From Chloroflexota bacterium (GTDB lineage: Bacteria > Chloroflexota > Limnocylindria > Limnocylindrales > CSP1-4), in the NCBI GenBank assembly GCA_021787395.1, contig JAJYLZ010000040.1, positions 1-32,162 on the forward strand: DNA of 32,162 bases. Reading direction: 5' to 3'. The notes under the pieces were generated by a model. The model did not search any database, had not been told where the DNA came from, and saw only the letters and a program-made list of their open reading frames with translations. Below, piece by piece: positions 14,499-24,557 of this stretch. Made by a program: the position numbers and the translations under genes. The number at the start of each line of letters is the position of its first letter. Within the stretch, counting starts at the first letter, position 1.

Positions 14499-15509
14499 AT
14501 GCGCCTCGACGACCGCTTCGACGACATGGTCGCCAGCCTCCGCGGCTTCTACCGCACCTGGTACGTGTTCACCGGCCTCGAGCTCGGGCTGTTCGACGCC
14601 CTGCGCGCCGCGGGCACCCACGGGCTCACGGCCGCGGAGCTCGCCGCCCGGACGGGCGTGGAGCCCGCGCTCGCCGGCCGCTGGGCATGGGGAGCGGACG
14701 CCTTCTCGCTCGTGGAGAACGTGGACGGCCGGATCCGCGTGCCGGGCGACGTGGCCGCGATCCTGCTCGACGCGGACCGCCCCGAGTTCCTGGGCGGCCA
14801 CTTCCAGTTCGCCGCCGTCGGCAGCCTCGACTACGACCGGCTCCCGGACGTCTTTCGGACGGGCAGGGCCGTGCTGTCGCGTCCCGACCGCTACCGGGTG
14901 GCGATCGAGCGGCTGACCGTCCAGGACGTGGCCGTGTTCTTCGAGGAGGTGCTGGTCGCGTTCCCGCAGCTCGCCGCGGACCTGCGGCCGGGCGCCAGGG
15001 TGATCGACGTGCACTCGGGCGGGGGCCGCTGGCTGATCGCGATGGCCCGCCGCTTCCCCGGCCTCCGTCTCACCGGCGTCGAGTTCGAGCCGGACTCCGT
15101 GGACCGGGCCCGCGCCAACGTGACCGGGGCCGGTCTTGCTGACCGGATCACCGTCGAGCAGGGCTCGATGCTCTCGGTGGGCCACGTGGCCGAGGCCGAC
15201 CTCGTGTACTTCCAGTACGCGCTCCACCAGCTGCCCGACCCCGTGGCCACGCTCCGCTCGGCGTGGGCCGCGGTCCGTCCGGGCGGCTGGCTGGTCGTGC
15301 TGGACTGGTACCTGCCCACCGACCCCGACGAGCTCCGGAGCGCCCAGGGTGAGCTGATCGCCGGCGTCCAGCTCGACGAGGTGATCCAGGGGACGCGCCT
15401 GGTGACCGCCGCCGAGGCGCTCGGGTGGTTCGCCGCGGCCGGCCTGCCGGCCCCCGAGCTCGTGGACCTGCCGTCGGGTGCGAGCGTCATCGTCCTGCAC
15501 GTCGGGTGA
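14499..15509 (+). CDS. SAM-dependent methyltransferase with N-terminal winged helix
   Basis: This 336-residue protein has an N-terminal winged-helix/dimerisation region at residues 20-95 (TGLELGLFDAL, LTAAELAARTGV), as in small-molecule O-methyltransferases, and a Rossmann methyltransferase domain at about 160-335. Motif I is ARVIDVHSGGG (166-176), with an acidic residue at the end of strand 2 (GVEFEPDS, E195) that would bind the ribose of SAM. Its ALHQLPDPVATLRSAWAAVRPGG segment is typical of the class. The HSGGG form differs from the common GCGxG but keeps the glycines. The gene is divergent from the sigma factor. The substrate is unknown. Confidence 0.87.
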   Translation: MRLDDRFDDMVASLRGFYRTWYVFTGLELGLFDALRAAGTHGLTAAELAARTGVEPALAGRWAWGADAFSLVENVDGRIRVPGDVAAILLDADRPEFLGGHFQFAAVGSLDYDRLPDVFRTGRAVLSRPDRYRVAIERLTVQDVAVFFEEVLVAFPQLAADLRPGARVIDVHSGGGRWLIAMARRFPGLRLTGVEFEPDSVDRARANVTGAGLADRITVEQGSMLSVGHVAEADLVYFQYALHQLPDPVATLRSAWAAVRPGGWLVVLDWYLPTDPDELRSAQGELIAGVQLDEVIQGTRLVTAAEALGWFAAAGLPAPELVDLPSGASVIVLHVG

Positions 15510-15625
15510 CGCCGGCTGCGCCTCCGGGCGCGGCCGCCGCCCCGCGCGGCCCGTCTGCCGCCCCGCGCGGCCTTCCTCCGGCCCGTCCAGCGGGCCGCGC
15601 GGATGACGGCTCCGCGACTGCCGGG

Positions 15626-15631
15626 TACCGT
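15626..15631 (+). promoter_or_regulatory. -10-like TACCGT for leaderless start at 15638
   Basis: TACCGT ends 6 bases before GTG 15638. The GAGG in between is too close to the start codon to act as a ribosome site. Confidence 0.45.
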
Positions 15632-15637
15632 GAGGCG

Positions 15638-16468
15638 GTGACCAGGCGCCTCGAGATCGATGCCGCCACGATGACCGCCATCGAGCGCCACGAGCTGCAC
15701 GCGCACGCGATCCCGTCCCGGGAGACGCGCGACCTGGGCGACGCCCTGCTGCTCCACGACCCCCGCGACGGCGACCCGTTCTGGAACCGGCTGCAGGCCG
15801 TGCGCTGGCCGCAGGACCCGGCGGCGTTCGATCGACGCCTCGCCGAGGCCCTGACGCTGTTCGCGATCATCGGCCGCCAGCCGCACGTCTGGCCGTCCCC
15901 GGTCCACGCCGGTCCTCCCGACCTCGAGCTGCGCCTGCGGGGCAACGGCTTCGTGGACATCGGCGGCGGCCACGTGATGGTGCTGGCCCATCCGGAGGCC
16001 GCCCGCCCGGTGCGGGAGGGCGAACTCGCCGGGGACGTCGAGCTCCGCGTGATCGCGGGGCCGGGGGATGCCGGGCCCGGAGACCTCGAGGACACCGGCC
16101 AGGTGCTCGCCGGGGCGTTCGGAGCCCCCGCGGCGCGGGCGCCGGAGCTGGCGCTCGACCTCGCCCTGACGCTGCCCGACCGGCGCGTCGTGCTGGTGCT
16201 GGTGCGCGTGGACGGCGCCGCCGCGGCCACGGCCAAGGCCACCACGTTCGGCGGCTGGACCTACCTCTCGTCGATCGGGACCCTGCCCGGGTTCCGGGGC
16301 CGCGGCCTCGGGGGGCTGGCCACCCGGGCGGCCATCCAGGCCGCGCACGCCGTCGAGGAAGGGACGCCCTACCTCGGCGTGTTCAGCGGGAACGCCACGG
16401 CCATCCGCCTCTACGAGCGGCTCGGCTTCCGCTCGGTGGGGGAGTCGCCGGACCTGCTGCTCGAATGA
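15638..16468 (+). CDS. GNAT-family N-acetyltransferase
   Basis: This 276-residue protein has a C-terminal GNAT domain: the acetyl-CoA binding loop is LPGFRGRGLGGLATRAAI (the R/Q-x-x-G-x-G/A motif), followed by YLGVFSGNATAIRLYERLGF. The N-terminal half (residues 1-130) looks like a degenerate second GNAT-like fold, an arrangement seen in tandem GNAT proteins. The acceptor substrate is unknown. GTG 15638 is chosen because of the TACCGT element 6 bases upstream. Its stop overlaps the next start by ATGA, making an operon with 16465-17205. Confidence 0.85.
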   Translation: MTRRLEIDAATMTAIERHELHAHAIPSRETRDLGDALLLHDPRDGDPFWNRLQAVRWPQDPAAFDRRLAEALTLFAIIGRQPHVWPSPVHAGPPDLELRLRGNGFVDIGGGHVMVLAHPEAARPVREGELAGDVELRVIAGPGDAGPGDLEDTGQVLAGAFGAPAARAPELALDLALTLPDRRVVLVLVRVDGAAAATAKATTFGGWTYLSSIGTLPGFRGRGLGGLATRAAIQAAHAVEEGTPYLGVFSGNATAIRLYERLGFRSVGESPDLLLE

Positions 16469-17205
16469 GCGGCGCACAGGCCGGCCCGGATCGCGACCCG
16501 GCCGCAAGCGCCCGGTGGGCCCGGCTCACCTGGCAGGCCGGCGATCCCGCGGGCCTGGCGGCGACGATCGCGCACCGGCTGGGCGTTGCGGCCGAGCCGG
16601 ACGGCCACGGCGCATGGCTCCTCCAGCTGGGAGGGGAGCGACTGGAGGTGGTGCCCTGGAGGGCCGAGGGTGCGCGCGACCGGCCGTCCACCGAGGGCCG
16701 GCTGGTGCTCGAGCCCCTCGAGGGCGGGAGTCCGGTGCCAGGCCGGGTGGCGGGTGCCCCGCTCGCGCTGGCGGGCGTGGCCTGGTGCACCGTCGAGCTG
16801 GACCGGGCCGAGGCCGAGCTTGACCCGTGGCTGCTCGACCGGGACGAGGCGCTGGGCGACGGCGACGCGGTCCCGGACCCGCACCTCGGCGCGTCGGCCC
16901 GCCGCCGGCGGACCGCGGCGCTCCCCGGCGGCACGCTGGTGCTGGAGGAGCCGAGCACCGAGGGCAGGCTGGCCGCCTCGCTCGCCCGGGACGGCGAGGG
17001 CCCGTGCGCCCTGTTCCTGGCGCCGTCGGCCGGGCTGGCGGCCTGGACCGCGGACGCGCGCAGGCGCGGGGTCCGCGTGTCGGCCCGGCGCCCCGGGCCG
17101 ATGGGGGACGCCGTGCTCCTGCCGGGGCGCTCCATGGCCGGCCCCCACCTGCTGGTCGTCGACACTGTCGCGCCGCCCCCCGGCCCGAGTACCATCGCCC
17201 CATGA
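16465..17205 (+). CDS. Possible VOC/glyoxalase-like protein
   Basis: This 246-residue protein starts by ATGA overlap with the upstream GNAT gene. Residues 18-65 (WARLTWQAGDPAGLAATIAHRLG...WLLQLGGERLEVVPW) and the C-terminal stretch (CALFLAPSAGLAAWTADARRRG ... MGDAVLLPGRSMAGPHLLVVD) resemble the strand-helix units of vicinal-oxygen-chelate proteins. No complete metal triad is recognisable. There are no membrane segments or signal peptide. The family call is tentative; the position between two acetyltransferases gives little functional hint. Confidence 0.5.
   Translation: MSGAQAGPDRDPAASARWARLTWQAGDPAGLAATIAHRLGVAAEPDGHGAWLLQLGGERLEVVPWRAEGARDRPSTEGRLVLEPLEGGSPVPGRVAGAPLALAGVAWCTVELDRAEAELDPWLLDRDEALGDGDAVPDPHLGASARRRRTAALPGGTLVLEEPSTEGRLAASLARDGEGPCALFLAPSAGLAAWTADARRRGVRVSARRPGPMGDAVLLPGRSMAGPHLLVVDTVAPPPGPSTIAP
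17190..17195 (+). promoter_or_regulatory. -10-like TACCAT inside the upstream gene
   Basis: TACCAT ends 6 bases before ATG 17202 and lies within the last codons of the preceding gene. The downstream GNAT gene may have its own leaderless promoter in addition to coupling by the ATGA overlap. Confidence 0.45.
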
Positions 17206-17639
17206 ACGATGCCAACGTGACCGTCCGACCGGCGACCCCCGACGACGCGGAGCGCCTCGCCTCGCTGCTGACCGACGAGGGGTACCCGGCCGGCAGCTCG
17301 GACCTGGCGGCCAGGCTCGAGCGGTATTCGGGGCTCGGGTCGCCGGTGCTGGTCGCCGAGGCCGGCGGCGAGGTCGTCGGTTTCGTCACCCTGCTCGTCC
17401 TGCCGCGCTTCGAGGTGGACGACCTGTTCGCGCGCATCACCAGCCTGGTGGTGGACGCGGGCGTCCGCGAGCGGGGCATCGGCCGGCTGCTGATGGTGGC
17501 GGCCGAGGAGCAGGCGACGGCCGCCGGCGCGGCCTGGCTCGAGGTCACGGCCGGGCACCACCGGCCGGACGCGCGCCGCCTGTTCGAGTCGCTGGGGTAC
17601 GACCCCGGGGTCGCCGCCTACCTCCGCAAGCGGGTCTAG
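17202..17639 (+). CDS. GNAT-family N-acetyltransferase
   Basis: This compact 145-residue GNAT enzyme has VRPATPDDAERLASLL (strand 1/helix 1), VLVAEAGGEVVGFVTLLV (strands 2-4), ARITSLVVDAGVRERGIGRLLM with the acetyl-CoA pyrophosphate loop R-x-x-G-I-G, and ARRLFESLGYDPG near the end. It resembles small-molecule or protein N-acetyltransferases of the RimI-like size class; the substrate is unknown. Its start overlaps the preceding stop (ATGA). Confidence 0.9.
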   Translation: MNDANVTVRPATPDDAERLASLLTDEGYPAGSSDLAARLERYSGLGSPVLVAEAGGEVVGFVTLLVLPRFEVDDLFARITSLVVDAGVRERGIGRLLMVAAEEQATAAGAAWLEVTAGHHRPDARRLFESLGYDPGVAAYLRKRV

Positions 17640-17675
17640 CAGGCTGCGCCGCCCGCGATCGGCTCGCGTCCCGAG

Positions 17676-18956
17676 ATGAGCCTGCCCCGACTCCGGCTGC
17701 GCGACGAGGTCGCCGGCCTGCTCGACCTGCCGTGGGAGCTGCCGCTCCGGGACTGGAGCGACGACGGCCGCCGGTTCCGGGAGCTGCCCGTCGGGCCCTC
17801 CCGCCACCTGGTCCGGTTCCTCGTCCACGCGGGCATCGTGTACGCGCTCAAGGAGCTGCCCGAGGAGGTGGCCGAGCGCGAGTTCGCGGTGCTGCGCCAC
17901 CTCGAGGAGGCGCGGCTGCCCGGCGTCCGGGCCGTGGGGCTCGCCGTGCGGCCCGAGCGCGGCGACGCGATCCTGGTGACCGAGTACCTGCGCCACTCGA
18001 TGCAGTACCGGCGCCTCCTGATGCGCCTCCGGGGGGTCTCGACCGCCTACCGCGACCGCCTGCTCGACGCGATGGCGCTGCTGCTCGTGGACCTGCACCG
18101 GGGCGGCGTCTACTGGGGCGACTGCTCGCTCGCCAACACCCTCTTCCGGCGCGACGGCGACCGGATCCAGGCATACCTGGTGGACGCCGAGACGAGCGAG
18201 CTCCACGCGTCGCTGTCCGACGGGCAGCGCGCCTACGACCTCGAGATCCTGGTGGAGAACGTCGCGTTCGGCCTGGCGGACCTCGCCGCCTACCAGGGGC
18301 GAGATGACGAGATGGAGGCGTCCATCGAGGCCGCCGAGTCGGTCCGGGCCCGGTACGCGGCGGTGTGGGCCGAGCTGCACGACCATCCGGAGCTCGTCCC
18401 CGGCGACCGCCAGGCGATCCGCACCCGGCTGCGTCGGCTGAACGACCTCGGCTTCTCGGTGGACCTCGAGGTTGACCCGGTGGCCGCCGGCTCCGTCCGG
18501 CTGCGGACCAGCGTCACCACCCGCCTCTACCACGCCAACGAGCTGGAGCGCCGCACCCGGCTGCGCACGCTCGAGGGCCAGGCGCGGATCCTGCTCAACG
18601 ACCTCGCGGAGTACGGCGCGTGGCTCGAGCACGCCGAGGGGCGGCTGATCGAGCCGGACGAGCAGGCCGACCGCTGGCTGCGCGCCGTGTACCGGCCGAC
18701 GCAGGCGCGGATCGCGCGCGAGGTGGGCCCCGACCGCGACCTGGTCCAGGCCTACTGCGACGTGCTCGAGCACAAGTGGCTGCTCTCGGAGCGGGCGGGG
18801 CACGACGTCGGGCTCGACGCGGCGATCGAGTCGTACCTCGCCGAGGGGGCGCCGGCCCCCGAGGTGGTCGTCACGGCGGCCGGGGCGGTGAGCGACCCGC
18901 TCGCCTCGCTCGACCTCGAGGCCGCGATCGCCGACGAGGACGGCCTGGTCAGCTAG
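17676..18956 (+). CDS. DUF4032 family protein with kinase-like fold
   Basis: This 426-residue protein fits the DUF4032/lipopolysaccharide-kinase-like family, common in high-GC bacteria. A degenerate protein-kinase core is visible: K59 in YALKELP as the ATP-binding lysine, E68 or E77 as its partner, a catalytic-loop equivalent HRGGVYWGDCSLANTLF with D149 and N154, and LVDAET with D170 as the metal-binding aspartate. After this comes a long helical, Arg/Glu-rich DUF4032 region (about 195-390). Phosphotransfer is plausible but unproven and the substrate is unknown. ATG 17676 has no strong ribosome site. Confidence 0.85.
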   Translation: MSLPRLRLRDEVAGLLDLPWELPLRDWSDDGRRFRELPVGPSRHLVRFLVHAGIVYALKELPEEVAEREFAVLRHLEEARLPGVRAVGLAVRPERGDAILVTEYLRHSMQYRRLLMRLRGVSTAYRDRLLDAMALLLVDLHRGGVYWGDCSLANTLFRRDGDRIQAYLVDAETSELHASLSDGQRAYDLEILVENVAFGLADLAAYQGRDDEMEASIEAAESVRARYAAVWAELHDHPELVPGDRQAIRTRLRRLNDLGFSVDLEVDPVAAGSVRLRTSVTTRLYHANELERRTRLRTLEGQARILLNDLAEYGAWLEHAEGRLIEPDEQADRWLRAVYRPTQARIAREVGPDRDLVQAYCDVLEHKWLLSERAGHDVGLDAAIESYLAEGAPAPEVVVTAAGAVSDPLASLDLEAAIADEDGLVS

Positions 18957-19012
18957 CCGGCACGGCACGCGGGCCGCAGACGGGACGGGCGCAGCCCCGA
19001 CGGGTTCGCGAG

Positions 19013-19534
19013 CTACCAGGCCTCGAGGTGGACGAGCTCCTCGGTCGGCCGCCGCCCGCCCTCCCTGTTGGGCCGCGTCAGCTCGTCGGGGTCCGCCGGG
19101 TACCCGAACGAGAGCATGAACTCACAGTGCTGGTCGTCCGGGTAGCCGAGCAGCTCGCGGGCGCGCTCGGCCTCGTAGACGGTCGCCGGGCAGCTGCCCA
19201 CGCCCCGCTCCCAGGCGACCAGCATCATCTGCGCCGCGGCGCCGCCCAGGTCCCACGTGATCGACAGCGCCGCCCCCGGCAGGCGCGGGTCCGGCGTCAC
19301 CAGCGCGACCGCCGCGGCCGCCCCGGCCACGTGGCCGCACCACGGCCCGAGCGTCGCCAGCTGCGCCAGGCGCTCCCGATCCCGGACCAGGATGAACGAC
19401 CAGCGCTGGCGGTTCTTGGCGCTGTGGGCTCGTCGGCCGGCCTCGAGGATGGCGGCGAGGTCGTCGTCGGCCAGCGGGCGGTCGGCGAACTGCCGAACGG
19501 CACGCTTGCGGTGGACAGCTTCTTGGACGTTCAC
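19013..19534 (-). CDS. Nitroreductase-family flavoprotein
   Basis: This 173-residue protein starts with the typical NVQEAVHRKRAVRQFADRPL (FMN-phosphate binding arginines) followed by ILEAGRRAHSAKNRQRWSFILV, the N-R/P-Q-x-W-x-F motif of nitroreductases. GVGSCPATVYE and MLSFGYPADPDE match the later family motifs. It would reduce nitro compounds, quinones or similar substrates using NAD(P)H and FMN, or act with F420 as in some high-GC groups; the sequence does not decide. The start GTG 19534 overlaps the hydrolase stop by GTGA, so the two are translated together. Confidence 0.9.
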   Translation of the reverse strand: MNVQEAVHRKRAVRQFADRPLADDDLAAILEAGRRAHSAKNRQRWSFILVRDRERLAQLATLGPWCGHVAGAAAAVALVTPDPRLPGAALSITWDLGGAAAQMMLVAWERGVGSCPATVYEAERARELLGYPDDQHCEFMLSFGYPADPDELTRPNREGGRRPTEELVHLEAW

Positions 19535-20631
19535 GGGCGGGCCTCCGGATCGGGGACGTCGGTCGAGGTGGTGGGCGTCTGGGTGCGGAAGACGCGGAGC
19601 AGGGACCGGACGCCGCCCGGCTCGTCGTCGAGGGCCGTCAGCCGCTCGGGCTCCGGCAGGCGCGCGGCCGGCACGGCCTCGGCGGCGCGCGCGGCGACGT
19701 CCGGGTCGAGCGGCCCGCCCAGGGACTCGGCGAAGAAGCGCGCGACCCGGGCCCGGAAGATGCCGAACTCGTACAGCCAGGAGTGGTGGCCCCCGTGGAC
19801 GACCAGCGTCTGGGTCACCGCCGCCGGGCGGGCGGCGCGGCGGATCGACGCGAGCCGGACCAGGTGGCCCACCGGGACGATGGGGTCCTCGTCGCCGTGG
19901 ACCAGGAGGACGGGCGCGCTGATGGCCCTGACGGCGTGCGCGGCGCTCACGCCCCCGACCGTGTGGCCGCGCGGCCGCAGGAAGACGCGGGTGGTCAGCC
20001 AGGCGAGCGGCCAGGCCAGCAGGCTCGGGATCGGCAGCTCGACGAGGCGGAACGTCTGGCGCGTGAGTCGGTACGGGTCCGCCGGGGTGGACACGGCCAC
20101 GACCGCCTCGATGCGCGGCTCGGCGGCCGCCGCCACGAGCGCCCCGGCCGCGCCCATCGAGTGCCCGAGGAGGCCGACCCTGGTCACCTCGGCCCGCCCG
20201 GCCAGCCAGCGGACGGCGGCGGTCGCGTCGGCCGCGAACTCGCCCACGCTGATCGGCAGGGCCTCGGGCTCGTTGGTGCCGTGGCCGCGCACGTCGAGGG
20301 CGAGCACGTGGTACCCGGCGGCGTGGAGGAACTGGGCGTGGGGGAGCGTGCGGTCGCGGGCCGACTCCCAGCCGTGGACCAGGGCGATGCCCGGTGCCCT
20401 CGCCTCGCCCGCGGGCAGGTACCAGCCGGGCAGCGACAGGCCGTCGGCCGTCGGGACGGCAACCTCCTGGAAGGGGAGGCCCAGCGCCTCGGGGGTCCAG
20501 ACGGGCTCGTGGCGGCGGGGGTAGCCGGCCCGGACGCGGTACACCTGCGCGAACCGGTAGGCCAGGGCGACGGGGATCGCGACGGCCGCTGCGGCCAGTC
20601 CCGCACGGCGGGCGCGTGAGGACGGGAGCAT
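19531..20631 (-). CDS. Membrane-anchored alpha/beta hydrolase
   Basis: This 366-residue protein has an N-terminal basic stretch and a hydrophobic segment (about 11-30), probably a membrane anchor. An alpha/beta-hydrolase fold follows, with oxyanion region LVHGWES, nucleophile S158 in GHSMGAAG, acid D247 or D249 in HGDEDPIVP and catalytic H282/H283 in GGHHSW. It resembles serine aminopeptidase S33/acylglycerol lipase-like esterases; the substrate is unknown. ATG 20631 is the start that places the anchor at the N-terminus. It forms an overlapping pair with the nitroreductase gene. Confidence 0.9.
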   Translation of the reverse strand: MLPSSRARRAGLAAAAVAIPVALAYRFAQVYRVRAGYPRRHEPVWTPEALGLPFQEVAVPTADGLSLPGWYLPAGEARAPGIALVHGWESARDRTLPHAQFLHAAGYHVLALDVRGHGTNEPEALPISVGEFAADATAAVRWLAGRAEVTRVGLLGHSMGAAGALVAAAAEPRIEAVVAVSTPADPYRLTRQTFRLVELPIPSLLAWPLAWLTTRVFLRPRGHTVGGVSAAHAVRAISAPVLLVHGDEDPIVPVGHLVRLASIRRAARPAAVTQTLVVHGGHHSWLYEFGIFRARVARFFAESLGGPLDPDVAARAAEAVPAARLPEPERLTALDDEPGGVRSLLRVFRTQTPTTSTDVPDPEARP

Positions 20632-20742
20632 GCGGCTATCGGACCCCTGTCGACGCCGCGTGTCAAGCGGGCGGGCGTCCGCGCCGAGGGGAGGGCCCGG
20701 CGACTGGCCCGGAGGCGGCGGGGGTCGTCCGCGGCGCGTCGG

Positions 20743-20748
20743 TACACT
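20743..20748 (+). promoter_or_regulatory. -10 TACACT for leaderless J-domain gene
   Basis: TACACT ends 6 bases before GTG 20755, and no ribosome site is present between them. Confidence 0.5.
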
Positions 20749-20754
20749 GGCTCC

Positions 20755-21489
20755 GTGCCCTCCCGCGACCCGCACGACGTCCTCGGCGTGGAGCCCGGCG
20801 CCTCCGCTGAGGAGGTCCGGGCCGCCTGGCGCTCCCTGGCCCGCCGGCACCACCCCGACCTGACCGCCGACGACCCCGAGGCGGCCCGCCGCGCGACGCG
20901 GCGCATGGCGGAGATCAACGCGGCCTACGCGTCGCTGACCCGCCCCGACGGCAAGGGCCGCGGCCGCCGCCACGAGGGCCACGACGGCGGCCCGGCCGCC
21001 CGACCGGCAGCCCAGCCGCGTCCGGGGGGAGGCGTGCCCCCGCCGCCGAAGACCCCGCCGGTCACCGGTCGCTTGGACACGTCGCACACGTTCCGGCCGC
21101 GCAACCAGACCACGACGCCTCCCGGCATGCGGAGTCCGCTGCCCGGCCAGCCGCCGCTGCGGGTGGACCACTCGCGGCCCGAGCTCCGCGCCTCGCAGCC
21201 GTCCGGCCCGCTCGAGCGGGACCGTCTCGCCGGCCACGTGCCGCTCGAGCCCCCGACGCTCGACGAGGCGCTCGACGTCGAGCTGGCGTTCGGCAAGTTC
21301 CACGGCCACACGCTGGGCGAGGTGGCGGCCTTCGAGCCGTCGTACATCGACTGGCTGGCTGGCACGCTGACTCGCGAGCCGGACGTCACGCTCGCCGCCC
21401 GGGTCATCCGCGAGGAGCTGGACCGGCGGGGCATCCGCCGGGAGCACCGCCCGGCGCGGCCCGGCTGGCAGTCGAACCCGTTCCGCTGA
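20755..21489 (+). CDS. J-domain protein with C-terminal FGKxxG (DUF3820-like) motif
   Basis: This 244-residue protein has an N-terminal J-domain (residues 5-60, DPHDVLGVEPGASAEEVRAAWR, HHPDL with the HPD motif), then a long Pro/Arg/Gly-rich linker. The C-terminal domain at about 170-235 contains LAFGKFHGHTLGEVAAFEPSYIDWL, matching the FGK-x-x-G-x-x-(I/L)-x-x-(I/V) plus YLxWL motif of DUF3820-type modules seen in nucleases and DNA-processing proteins. It may recruit DnaK to a nucleic-acid complex; this is inference. The start is GTG 20755, probably leaderless. Confidence 0.8.
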   Translation: MPSRDPHDVLGVEPGASAEEVRAAWRSLARRHHPDLTADDPEAARRATRRMAEINAAYASLTRPDGKGRGRRHEGHDGGPAARPAAQPRPGGGVPPPPKTPPVTGRLDTSHTFRPRNQTTTPPGMRSPLPGQPPLRVDHSRPELRASQPSGPLERDRLAGHVPLEPPTLDEALDVELAFGKFHGHTLGEVAAFEPSYIDWLAGTLTREPDVTLAARVIREELDRRGIRREHRPARPGWQSNPFR

Positions 21490-21581
21490 GGCGGCCGCTG
21501 CCGCGACTGGACGGGACCCCGGCCGCGGTCAGGCTGTCGTCGTGAGCGGGGGCCGTCCGGGCGGACCCGATGGGCATAAGA

Positions 21582-21611
21582 GCGCCCCCGGCGGGACGAT
21601 ACCGGGGGCGC
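21582..21611 (+). terminator. 10-bp GC hairpin downstream of J-domain gene
   Basis: The arms GCGCCCCCGG (21582-21591) and CCGGGGGCGC (21602-21611) are perfectly complementary with a 10-base loop. The hairpin lies 93 bases after the J-domain stop. It lacks a U tract, so it is a terminator without a tail or part of a structured RNA. Confidence 0.45.
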
Positions 21612-21706
21612 GGATGCCAGATCATTGCTGCCGCCCCACCCCCGGGCCTGCTGGCCGGCTGATCCATGGTTACTCGGCTCGTGGCGGGGGCTCCGGTTCC
21701 CTCGTG

Positions 21707-21726
21707 CCGCCGGGCGTCCCCGGCGG
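21707..21726. other. 8-bp hairpin with tetraloop CGTC
   Basis: CCGCCGGG (21707-21714) pairs perfectly with CCCGGCGG (21719-21726) around a 4-base loop. Together with the hairpin at 21582 it marks a structured intergenic segment. Confidence 0.45.
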
Positions 21727-22007
21727 TCGAGTCGTCCTGCCTTCCTGCCCGTGACCGACGCCCCAGGGTTCCCCCGGTGTGGCGTGGGGTCGGCGCGTCT
21801 CGAACGCACCCCGAAGACTACGGTCGGCCCCGCGCCCCCGGAATGGGCCGGCGGTACGGCCCGCCGCACTCCTAGGTCAGGCGCGTTCGCGCAACGCCCG
21901 GACCTTCTCGCCAGCCGCGCGGCGGACCATCGGCCGGCCGTGCGAACCGCCCTGTCGTCCGCCGAGTCGAGCGCCTCGCAGACGCCGCCACGGCCGCGCC
22001 GCAGGTG

Positions 22008-22013
22008 TAGAGT
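22008..22013 (+). promoter_or_regulatory. -10-like TAGAGT before the mutase gene
   Basis: TAGAGT ends 8 bases before ATG 22022. Only a G-run, not a proper ribosome site, lies between them, so the mutase mRNA is probably leaderless or nearly so. Confidence 0.45.
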
Positions 22014-22021
22014 CGGGGCCC

Positions 22022-23796
<1,775 letters not shown>

Positions 23797-23800
<4 letters not shown>

Positions 23801-24501
23801 CCCTGCCGCGGGCGGAGGGCGTTCGCGAACGCGAGGGCGTCGGCCAGCGAGCCCGCCAGCCCGTCGGCGTCCACCTCGCCCTTGATCCCGGGCACGCCCG
23901 CGATGCCGCCGCCGAGGAGCACGGGGACGCGCCGCCCGACGGCGGCCAGCCGGACCGCGACCACGGCGTCGGCCACGGCGGAGCGGCGCTCGGGCGCATT
24001 CGCGGAGATCGCCACCAGGGTGACGTCGTTGCGCCGGACGAACTGCCCGAGGTCCTCGGACGGCAGGTCGGCGCCCATGTTGGCGACCGTCCAGCCGGCG
24101 TCGGCGAGGCACTGCTCGAGGCACACGAGGCCGATCATGTGGTGCTCCCCCGCGACGCCGGCGAGGACCGCCTGGGGGCCGACGCGCAGCTCGGGGCGCA
24201 TCGGTGGCCGGACCTGCTCGAGCGCGCGGAGCAGCGTCCGCGACGCGAGGTGCTCCTCGGCGATCGACCAGCGTCCGCTCTTCCAGCGCTCGCCCACCAG
24301 CACCATCGCCTGTCGCAGCAGGCCGTCGAACACCTCGACCCGGGGCGCCGCCTCGAGCGCGTGCCGGAGCGTCCAGGCGGCCAGCTCGTCGTCGCCGTCG
24401 GCCAGCAGCCCGGCCAGGAGCTCGGGCGAGAGGGAGTCCATGGGCACGCCGGCCTGGGACGGCTCCACGGGCGGCAGCTTGGGCAGCGGTTCGTCGCTCA
24501 C
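23797..24501 (-). CDS. Stand-alone CarH-like cobalamin-binding sensor domain
   Basis: This 234-residue protein has a helical cap (about 25-100) with the W-x9-EH motif (W73, E83, H84) that caps adenosylcobalamin in the CarH/LitR photoreceptors. A Rossmann B12 domain (about 108-230) follows, with GEHHMIG, i.e. E-x-H-x-x-G with H121 as the lower cobalt ligand. CarH has an N-terminal MerR DNA-binding domain; here there is only a 25-residue Pro-rich leader. It could act through a partner, as the B12-binding antirepressor AerR does, or could carry B12. It is not a normal mutase small subunit, which lacks the helical cap. GTG 24501 is probably leaderless (TAGAGT 7 bases upstream). Confidence 0.85.
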
Positions 24502-24508
24502 GAGGCGG

Positions 24509-24514
24509 ACTCTA
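24509..24514 (-). promoter_or_regulatory. -10-like TAGAGT for the B12 sensor gene
   Basis: TAGAGT on the minus strand ends 7 bases before GTG 24501, without a ribosome site in between. Confidence 0.5.
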
Positions 24515-24557
24515 GCAAAGGCGGCGGATCGTGCGGTGGTGAGGGCCACGGCACGTC

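Larger units (their letters stand above)
21490..22021. other. Intergenic stretch with strong hairpins, possible non-coding RNA
   Basis: These 532 bases lie between the J-domain gene and the mutase. No believable ORF is seen. They hold two very stable hairpins (listed separately) and an imperfect stem near 21788-21815 (GGGGT with ACCCC). The segment 21570-21830 could encode a structured RNA. It does not contain the conserved words of RNase P RNA, tmRNA, 4.5S RNA or a cobalamin riboswitch that I looked for by eye. Confidence 0.4.

Noticed and set aside
21793-21809. tRNA T-arm-like sequence (GTGCG TTCGAGA CGCGC on the minus strand)
   Set aside because: No matching acceptor, anticodon or D arms can be placed at tRNA distances.
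21490-22021. Cobalamin riboswitch upstream of the B12-dependent mutase
   Set aside because: No B12-box-like words (GCCACTG, GGAGCCAGGAGACC) are present on either strand, and the promoter appears to lie next to the start codon.
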